Source: an uncultured Candidatus Saccharibacteria bacterium (GTDB lineage: Bacteria > Patescibacteriota > Saccharimonadia > Saccharimonadales > Saccharimonadaceae). Taken from it: a stretch of 18,342 nt of DNA. The stretch lies in NCBI GenBank assembly GCA_946185175.1, contig CAMHIH010000006.1:1-18342 (forward strand). The letters run 5' to 3'. Shown piece by piece: positions 13,682 to 18,342 of the stretch. Made by a program: the position numbers and the translations under genes. The notes beneath the pieces were generated by a model. It saw nothing but the letters and a program-made list of their open reading frames with translations, was not told where the DNA came from and made no database searches. Every line of letters starts with the position of its first letter. Position 1 is the first letter of the stretch.

Positions 13682-15112
13682 AGCAAACTATTTAAACGTA
13701 CAAAAATTCTTGCGACGGTAGGCCCGTCGGTCTTTGGGGAAGAAAAGCTCAAAGAGATGGTATATGCGGGCGTAAATGGCTTCCGTCTGAACTTCAGTCA
13801 CGGTACTTACGATGAACGCGACGAACAAATTCGAATTATCCGTAAATATGCAGCCGAACGTGGCAAATCTGTTGCAATTGTGCAAGATTTGCAGGGGCCA
13901 AAAATTCGTTTAGGCGATATCAAAGACAATCATTTGGATATTAAGACTGGTGACGAATTGATTCTTGATTATGCTTGCAAAGAGCATGACGGCGGCAAGG
14001 TTTTGCCGGTGCAATATAACTTGGCCGAGAAAGTTAAAGTTGGCGAGCCGGTACTGCTATTCGACGGTAAAGTTGAAGGCGAATGCATTGAAGTATGCTC
14101 GTCGACAGCAATTAAAATTCGCGCCGAAAACGATGGTTTTGTGATGAGTCGCAAGGGCATCAATTTGCCGGATACGGATATGTGTGGCGACATAATCACG
14201 GAAAAAGATTTGGCCGATATAGAATTTGGTGCAAGTCGCGATTTCGATTATGTGGCAATGAGCTTCATTCAGACTGCGGATGACATCAACAAATTGCGCC
14301 AGATTATGGTCTCTTATGGTTCGACGGCGCAAATTATCGCAAAGATCGAGACCAAGAAGGCGGTTGAAAGCGACGAGACGCTAGAAGAAATCGTAAAAGC
14401 AACTGATGGCATTATGGTGGCGCGTGGCGACTTGGCTTACGAAGCGGGTGCCGAGATTGTACCAATCGTCCAACGCAAATTGATTGCGCTATGCCGCCAA
14501 TATGGCAAGCTTTGTATCGTGGCAACTCAGATGATGGGATCGATGGTTGACAATCCGCGCCCGACCCGTGCGGAAGTTTCCGATGTTGCGACGGCAGTAT
14601 TGCTTGGCACTGACGTAGTAATGCTTTCGGATGAAACTGCCAACGGTAAATATCCAATTGAGACTGTTAAAGAAATGAAGAAAGTGATTCTTTATACTCA
14701 GGCAAACTCAAAGATTATGCCGCTCGGCAAAGAAGTTACCGGCGAGTATAAGAACTATGATGCAATTTCTCAGGCTGCAGTGCGTTTGGCCGAGAAAATC
14801 GATGCGGACTTGATTGCGGTCGGTACGCGAACGGGTGCGACGGCGGATTCGATTGCTGCGCAACGCCCTAATGTGCCAATGATTTCTGTGTCGAGTAATC
14901 CGCGTGTGGCAGGGCAGTTGGCTTTAACTTACGCTAATTCATCCTATGTACGGCCATATACCGAAGATTATGTTGTAGAGTTAGTGAAGGAACTAAAGAC
15001 AAATGGCTACTTAAAACTCGAAGAAGGGCAGAAGGAGTTAACGGTAGTATTCGTGACCGGTCTGCGCGACGAAGAGGGTGGCACAAACCGAATTGAAGTT
15101 CGTAAAATTTAA
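13679..15112 (+). CDS. pyk: Pyruvate kinase
   Basis: Pyruvate kinase transfers phosphate from phosphoenolpyruvate to ADP in the last step of glycolysis (cytoplasm, K+ and Mg2+ dependent in the family). At 477 residues it has the usual length without the extra C-terminal PEP-utiliser domain found in some homologues. Motifs: KRTKILATVGPS, FRLNFSHG, QDLQGPKIRLG, the active-site AKIETKKAV with catalytic Lys222, MVARGDLAYE, and ATQMMGSMVDNPRPTRAEVSDVA followed by LSDETANGKYP, where many homologues have LSGETA. The C-terminal allosteric domain is present (VGTRTGATADSIAAQRP). Transcription appears to start on the ATG. pgk follows after 33 bases with its own strong Shine-Dalgarno site, so the genes are probably cotranscribed. 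Confidence 0.97.
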   Translation: MSKLFKRTKILATVGPSVFGEEKLKEMVYAGVNGFRLNFSHGTYDERDEQIRIIRKYAAERGKSVAIVQDLQGPKIRLGDIKDNHLDIKTGDELILDYACKEHDGGKVLPVQYNLAEKVKVGEPVLLFDGKVEGECIEVCSSTAIKIRAENDGFVMSRKGINLPDTDMCGDIITEKDLADIEFGASRDFDYVAMSFIQTADDINKLRQIMVSYGSTAQIIAKIETKKAVESDETLEEIVKATDGIMVARGDLAYEAGAEIVPIVQRKLIALCRQYGKLCIVATQMMGSMVDNPRPTRAEVSDVATAVLLGTDVVMLSDETANGKYPIETVKEMKKVILYTQANSKIMPLGKEVTGEYKNYDAISQAAVRLAEKIDADLIAVGTRTGATADSIAAQRPNVPMISVSSNPRVAGQLALTYANSSYVRPYTEDYVVELVKELKTNGYLKLEEGQKELTVVFVTGLRDEEGGTNRIEVRKI

Positions 15113-15145
15113 AAGCATCATAAAAGGGTAAAAGGAGGATAACGA

Positions 15146-16228
15146 ATGGACTTTCGTAAAAAGACAATTCGTGACATCGACTGGCAGGGCAAGGTAGCGC
15201 TTGTGCGGGTTGATTATAATGTGCCATTGAAAGATGGCGAGATCGTAGACGATATGCGGATTCGCGCCAGTCTGCCGACGATAGAATACTTAGTTGATCA
15301 CGGCGCAAAGAAAGTTGTACTAATTTCGCATTTAGGCCGCCCGGAAGGGCAGGTGAAGCCGGAATTGTCACTTAAGCCGGTAGTGATGCAGCTGGCAGTT
15401 TTGCTTGCAGGCAAACGTTCACGCGTTCACTTTATGAATAAGACGGTTGGCCCAGAGGTAAAAAGCTTCATTGAAAGGATTGATGATGGCTCCGTAATTT
15501 TGCTTGAGAACTTGCGTTTCTCGCCGGACGAAGAGGCTAACTCGGAAGAATTTGCGAAGCAAATTGTTGATGCGACTGGTGCAGATGTGTTTGTGCAGGA
15601 CGGTTTTGCGGTGATTCATCGCGCACACGCTTCAACCGACGCGTTGGCGCGTTTGTTGCCGGGCGTAGCTGGTTTGTTGGTTGAAAAAGAAGTCTCTAGC
15701 CTTGAGGGCGCAATTTCCGACCCTGAGCATCCTGTATTGGTGATTATTGGCGGCGCAAAAGTTGCAGACAAGCAGCCACTGATTGAGCGCTTCTTGCCAA
15801 TTGCCGACAGTATTGCGGTGGGTGGCAAAATTGCAGCAGATGGTTATGAGGCTAGCGATCCAAAGATTTTCGTCGCAAATGGATTTGCGCAGAATAACGA
15901 AGGTGCGAAATTGGACATCGATGAGGCGAGCGCTAATCATATCATCGAGATGATTAACGGTGCTAAGACGATAGTCTGGAATGGTACGATGGGTATGACT
16001 GAAGAAGCAGAATTTTCGGCCGGCTCGCGTAAGATTGCCGAAGCGATGGGACACCTTGATGGTGTGACGACAATTGTTGGTGGCGGTGATACTGCTGGTT
16101 ACGTCGAATCTCTAATGAAGGAAGATAAAAGCCTTAACTTTAGCCTAGTTTCAACGGGCGGCGGCGCTAGCCTAGAATTGCTATCTGGCGAGACGTTACC
16201 GGGTCTTGAGGTTTTGCAAAATCGTTAA
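15146..16228 (+). CDS. pgk: Phosphoglycerate kinase, compact form
   Basis: PGK makes ATP and 3-phosphoglycerate from 1,3-bisphosphoglycerate in glycolysis. It has 360 residues against roughly 390-415 in most homologues. The N-domain substrate motifs are present: RVDYNVPLKDG (from 21), RIRASLPTI, SHLGRP, LLENLRF, and HRAHAS within DGFAVIHRAHAS, where most have DAFGTAHRAHAS. In the nucleotide domain GGAKVADK is at 202-209 and IVGGGDTA near 310. The usual WNGPMGVFE reads WNGTMGMTE (from 278). Only about 77 residues separate GGAKV from the WNG motif, while about 120-125 are typical, so one part of the C-domain is missing. STGGGASLELLSGETLPGLEVL ends the protein normally. AAAGGAGG (15131-15138) lies 7 nt before ATG 15146. 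Confidence 0.93.
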   Translation: MDFRKKTIRDIDWQGKVALVRVDYNVPLKDGEIVDDMRIRASLPTIEYLVDHGAKKVVLISHLGRPEGQVKPELSLKPVVMQLAVLLAGKRSRVHFMNKTVGPEVKSFIERIDDGSVILLENLRFSPDEEANSEEFAKQIVDATGADVFVQDGFAVIHRAHASTDALARLLPGVAGLLVEKEVSSLEGAISDPEHPVLVIIGGAKVADKQPLIERFLPIADSIAVGGKIAADGYEASDPKIFVANGFAQNNEGAKLDIDEASANHIIEMINGAKTIVWNGTMGMTEEAEFSAGSRKIAEAMGHLDGVTTIVGGGDTAGYVESLMKEDKSLNFSLVSTGGGASLELLSGETLPGLEVLQNR

Positions 16229-16230
16229 AA

Positions 16231-16857
16231 ATGAAGCTATTTCGAAGCAAGGATAAGATTGACGACGCTTCGATTGAGGAGACTCTGCCGCCACGTCGGC
16301 GGCAGAAGTCTCAAAGTGGTCAGTTTCGGGTTGGCTATACAATAGCTGGCGAGAGTCGCCAGAAACGCCAAGCCGAACTTGAGCGCAGCAAGGCTCATAA
16401 GAAGAAAAGTCGCAAAAACAGAGTCGCGGTTGCGGCAGCGGTTCTGTTTTTGGTGATTTTAGTGGGGGCAATTGCGACGATTTCGATTCGGGTCGCAAAT
16501 GAGCGGGAAGCAGCATTGATGGCCGAAATCCAAGAGTCATTAACGCCGACGGTTGATATTATTGACCAGAATGCGAACACGGAGATTTCTAGTCGCGTGA
16601 CGGAATTCGTGGCGCGCCTAGAGGCTGATGCTAAAGAATATAATCTTGAGGTTGAGCGAGTTGTCTTGCCTTACCAGAAGGCGAGGGAAGTGCACGTCTA
16701 TTTAGTGAATCATGCCGAGTATTATAAGATGACGATTGATCGGAGCAGTGCGGTGCAAGCAGAGGATATGGCACATATGTCGACTTATCTGTATGAGCAG
16801 GGGATTAGCTGCGAATACGTTGATCTACGCGTCAAAGGGAAAGCCTACTACAAGTAG
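16231..16857 (+). CDS. Single-pass membrane protein, possibly a short FtsQ/DivIB-like division protein
   Basis: 208 residues. A very basic cytoplasmic N-terminus (1-64, with PRRRQK and KKKSRKNR) is followed by one membrane helix at about 65-87 and an extracytoplasmic domain of about 120 residues. The C-terminal pattern resembles the end of the FtsQ beta domain: a helix-strand layout, then YYKMTIDRSSAVQAEDMAHM, a helix, and a final strand CEYVDLRVKGKAYYK, comparable to the yiDLRvpgr-type ending of FtsQ. The POTRA domain expected directly after the helix appears to be missing. FtsQ links FtsL/FtsB to the divisome, so a role with the FtsL-like protein and FtsI/FtsW would fit, but this is inference. 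ATG 16231 lies 2 bases after the pgk stop with no Shine-Dalgarno site, suggesting coupled translation. A strong hairpin lies within codons 17-28. Confidence 0.6.
   Translation: MKLFRSKDKIDDASIEETLPPRRRQKSQSGQFRVGYTIAGESRQKRQAELERSKAHKKKSRKNRVAVAAAVLFLVILVGAIATISIRVANEREAALMAEIQESLTPTVDIIDQNANTEISSRVTEFVARLEADAKEYNLEVERVVLPYQKAREVHVYLVNHAEYYKMTIDRSSAVQAEDMAHMSTYLYEQGISCEYVDLRVKGKAYYK
16279..16312 (+). other. Strong intragenic hairpin near the start of the FtsQ-like gene
   Basis: Stem GAGACT plus CTGCCGCC (16279-16292) pairs with GGCGGCAG and AGTCTC (16298-16305 and 16307-16312), with one bulged A and loop ACGTC: 14 bp in total. It begins 48 nt after the ATG and has no T run. Confidence 0.7.
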
Positions 16858-16904
16858 GCCTGGAGGTATTTGGCTGGGCTAAAGTTACACTATCACTCTA
16901 TTAG

Positions 16905-16924
16905 TTTGTTCGGTTTTTGTTCGG
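16905..16924 (+). repeat. Tandem TTTGTTCGG motif, left pair
   Basis: TTTGTTCGG at 16905-16913 and 16916-16924 (period 11). A matching pair lies at 17691-17708. Confidence 0.8.
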
Positions 16925-16974
16925 TCAAGAAAAAGTGTGAAGCGGAAGAGTGGGGCGTTGGCTGATTGCCGGAT

Positions 16975-16998
16975 GGGTAGAAAATGGGCCGGGCGGGG
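16975..16998 (+). other. Putative G-quadruplex motif
   Basis: Four G runs at 16975-16977, 16986-16988, 16991-16993 and 16995-16998, with loops of 8, 2 and 1 nt, inside a G-rich intergenic stretch (16930-17010). Confidence 0.5.
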
Positions 16999-17024
16999 CG
17001 GAGGAGTCGAAAAATTGACGGATT

Positions 17025-17066
17025 CGTGAAATTATGGCGTGAAATATTGATTATTTAGGGTGAAAT
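17025..17066 (+). repeat. Three GTGAAAT direct repeats
   Basis: CGTGAAAT at 17025-17032 and 17038-17045, and GGTGAAAT at 17059-17066. The same word forms an inverted repeat at 17774-17806. Confidence 0.6.
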
Positions 17067-17141
17067 ATGTTGTAATATGTGGATTTACAGGGGTCGTTGA
17101 TATGATTTGTCTGATGGCGTGTCAAATCTAGGACTTCTAGC

Positions 17142-17172
17142 CAGCGCTTCCGACGAAAGCGCTGTATTTTTT
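17142..17172 (+). terminator. Orphan intrinsic terminator
   Basis: 8-bp stem CAGCGCTT / AAGCGCTG (17142-17149 with 17157-17164), 7-nt loop, TATTTTTT. It lies 285 bp after the last gene. It ends either a long 3' UTR of the pyk-pgk operon or a small RNA starting behind TGA-TATGAT (17098-17106). Confidence 0.85.
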
Positions 17173-17690
17173 AATGCGTGCCCCCTATCTGTTAACTCGG
17201 AAAAATATCATTATGATGGCCGATAAAAATATCGATCCGACAATAGTGCAAGCCGTTTTGCTATATTAGGTAGCTATGTTGGCGGTATGTGCTGGTTGTT
17301 TATATATCCGACATTATGACTCTTATAAGTCGTAAAATATACATTGTGCGACATTAAGATTCTGGGCAAAAGTTGATTGTACACCCGTCTCGATTATGGC
17401 TATTTTTTGGACCCCGCCGCTAATATGTGCCTATTTGCGCCCTATTTTTGCGTATATGCTATTTTTCGGCTTTGGCTTGGTATCCATAAGCTTTTTGCAC
17501 TTCCGTGCGCTTCTGCGCGATTTTGTGCGTTCATGATTTTTTATAAAAATTTTTTGATTTTTGTGAATGATTTTTTATACGGATATATTGGTATGTGGAT
17601 CCGCGCAGTGATGTGACGACGGGTAGTGCGGATAGTCAGCTAGAGCTTTGGGCATAATGGTCTACGGGCTAGTCTAACCCACTGTCGGCT

Positions 17691-17708
17691 TTTGTTCGGT
17701 TTTGTTCG
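17691..17708 (+). repeat. Tandem TTTGTTCG motif, right pair
   Basis: TTTGTTCGG at 17691-17699 and TTTGTTCG at 17701-17708 (period 10), matching the pair at 16905-16924. Confidence 0.8.
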
Positions 17709-17733
17709 TTTTTTGCTGAAGTTTGTTTTTGCA

Positions 17734-17806
17734 ACAGGGGTGGCGCATAGTTTTACCCCTGTCATTCCCTATTGCGTGAAATAATTTGTTCTAAAAAATT
17801 TCACGC
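17734..17806 (+). repeat. Two consecutive inverted repeats before the last gene
   Basis: ACAGGGGT / ACCCCTGT (17734-17741 with 17755-17762) and GCGTGAAAT / ATTTCACGC (17774-17782 with 17798-17806). Neither is followed by a clear T run on the + strand, so operator or RNA-structure roles are both possible. Confidence 0.6.
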
Positions 17807-17854
17807 GATTAAAGCTTTGACTGCGTATGTGAGAATAGTTGCCCCTCTCCCCTG

Positions 17855-17872
17855 TGCTATAATCGGCTTATG
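17855..17872 (+). promoter_or_regulatory. Extended -10 promoter of the last gene, predicted leaderless start
   Basis: TGC followed by TATAAT (17858-17863), 6 nt (CGGCTT), ATG at 17870. The 6-nt interval is nearly the same as that of ftsI (AGGCTT). Confidence 0.75.
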
Positions 17873-18342
17873 GATAATTTACAAATGATAAATCGTGTTT
17901 ACAGTTACAATAATGCCGTTCCAATGCTCGATTATGTGCTTGACCTTTGTAAATATCTTGACGCCAAGAACAGCAAATTATTAGCCCTGAACGAAGCGGA
18001 CGAAAAGAAGAACCAGGATTTGAGGTTCGAATATCGTGAATATGAGCATAAGAAGGCTTACTCGGCTGGCTTTGTGATTTATCTATACTCCAAAGTACAG
18101 CGCAACTTGCCGTCGGTGCATAGCTACGCTGAGCTCGAAAAGCTACATGCTTCGGGGCTTCTGAAGCAACTTATGCATATGACGATTGAACTGAAATACA
18201 CTTTTGGCGTCGGTAAGAATAATGAAGTCGTTGAACATCGTAACGAATTTAAAATTGAATTTCGTCCGTATGACATTTCTTTTACGCGCGCATCTAATTA
18301 TGATGATGCCGTGGCGAATGAGATTGAAGAGGCGATTAAGCG
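17870..18342 (+). CDS. Unrecognised protein, 5' part (runs off the window)
   Basis: An open frame of 157 codons from ATG 17870 to the window end without a stop. The protein begins MDNLQMINRVYSYNNAVPML and is mainly polar, with many Lys, Glu, Asn and Tyr residues. It has no signal peptide and no membrane helix in the visible part. A helical N-terminal half (LDYVLDLCKYLDAKNSKL and later KNQDLRFEYREYEHKK) is followed by segments that look like alternating strands (MTIELKYTFGVG, EFKIEFRPYDISF). The codon pattern resembles the other genes here, and a -10 box 6 nt before the ATG supports the start. I do not recognise the family and give no function. It could be a cytoplasmic protein of restricted distribution. 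Confidence 0.72.
   Translation, partial: MDNLQMINRVYSYNNAVPMLDYVLDLCKYLDAKNSKLLALNEADEKKNQDLRFEYREYEHKKAYSAGFVIYLYSKVQRNLPSVHSYAELEKLHASGLLKQLMHMTIELKYTFGVGKNNEVVEHRNEFKIEFRPYDISFTRASNYDDAVANEIEEAIK

Larger units (their letters stand above)
16858..17869. other. Gene-free stretch of about 1 kb
   Basis: I see no convincing gene on either strand. It starts with a hairpin overlapping the upstream stop (GCCTAC/GTAGGC, 16843-16848 with 16854-16859), then the left TTTGTTCGG pair, a G-rich block with a quadruplex motif, three GTGAAAT repeats and the orphan terminator. From 17175 to about 17680 the sequence is T-rich with small hairpins such as CGATA-AAAA-TATCG (near 17222-17235) and GCGC-TTCT-GCGC (17507-17518), and a weak 79-codon frame that I reject. 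The right TTTGTTCG pair and two inverted repeats precede the next promoter. Confidence 0.6.

Noticed and set aside
17377..17616. 79-codon frame with a TTG start in the 1-kb gap
   Set aside because: No Shine-Dalgarno site and no -10 box at the leaderless distance, composition unlike the real genes, and the peptide looks like translated T-rich spacer.

Overview
The window reads as a stretch of a bacterial chromosome, most likely from a Patescibacteria/CPR lineage and probably Candidatus Saccharibacteria. That assignment is an inference. It rests on the stripped-down cell wall and division cluster, compact or divergent versions of core proteins, short intergenic gaps with intrinsic terminators, and TGA used as a normal stop, which argues against the CPR lineages that recode TGA. 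Every gene I support lies on the + strand. No mobile elements, CRISPR arrays or phage genes were seen.

Layout. (1) 2-1135: 3' part of the translation GTPase gene typA/BipA, closed by a terminator. (2) 1250-2513: two small three-helix membrane proteins that look like diverged paralogues. (3) 2573-4815: a two-gene operon of a MATCAP-type (DUF1704) HExxxH metallopeptidase and a DUF362 protein. (4) 4928-5353: a small membrane protein with a very acidic tail. (5) 5354-6102: a gene-free stretch of about 750 bp with direct repeats, two DnaA-box-like sites and nested inverted repeats before the next promoter. (6) 6103-12936: a reduced dcw cluster of rsmH, a 20-codon ORF with a structured leader, an FtsL-like protein, ftsI, mraY, ftsW and murG. 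mraZ, murC/D/E/F and ftsA/Z are not here. (7) 12992-13067: tRNA-Glu(UUC). (8) about 13240-13632: a highly structured, independently transcribed RNA of about 390 nt that I cannot assign to a family. (9) 13679-16857: pyk, pgk and a short FtsQ-like membrane protein. (10) 16858-17869: about 1 kb without a gene, with repeats, a G-quadruplex motif and an orphan terminator. (11) 17870-end: 5' part of an unrecognised gene.

How the parts work together. rsmH, the FtsL-like protein, ftsI, mraY, ftsW and murG supply lipid I/II synthesis and the septal transpeptidase/glycosyltransferase pair. The FtsQ-like protein, which would normally sit in this cluster, appears behind pgk. pyk and pgk are the two ATP-yielding steps of lower glycolysis.

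The most striking signal is architectural. Six genes have a TATAAT-like -10 box ending exactly 6 nt (7 nt for pyk) before their ATG, which places the predicted transcript start on the start codon. This predicts leaderless mRNAs for genes directly behind promoters, while other genes carry Shine-Dalgarno sites or overlap their upstream neighbour. The unassigned RNA and the rsmH-ftsL leader with repeated UUGACC hairpin loops are the other leading candidates for undescribed biology.
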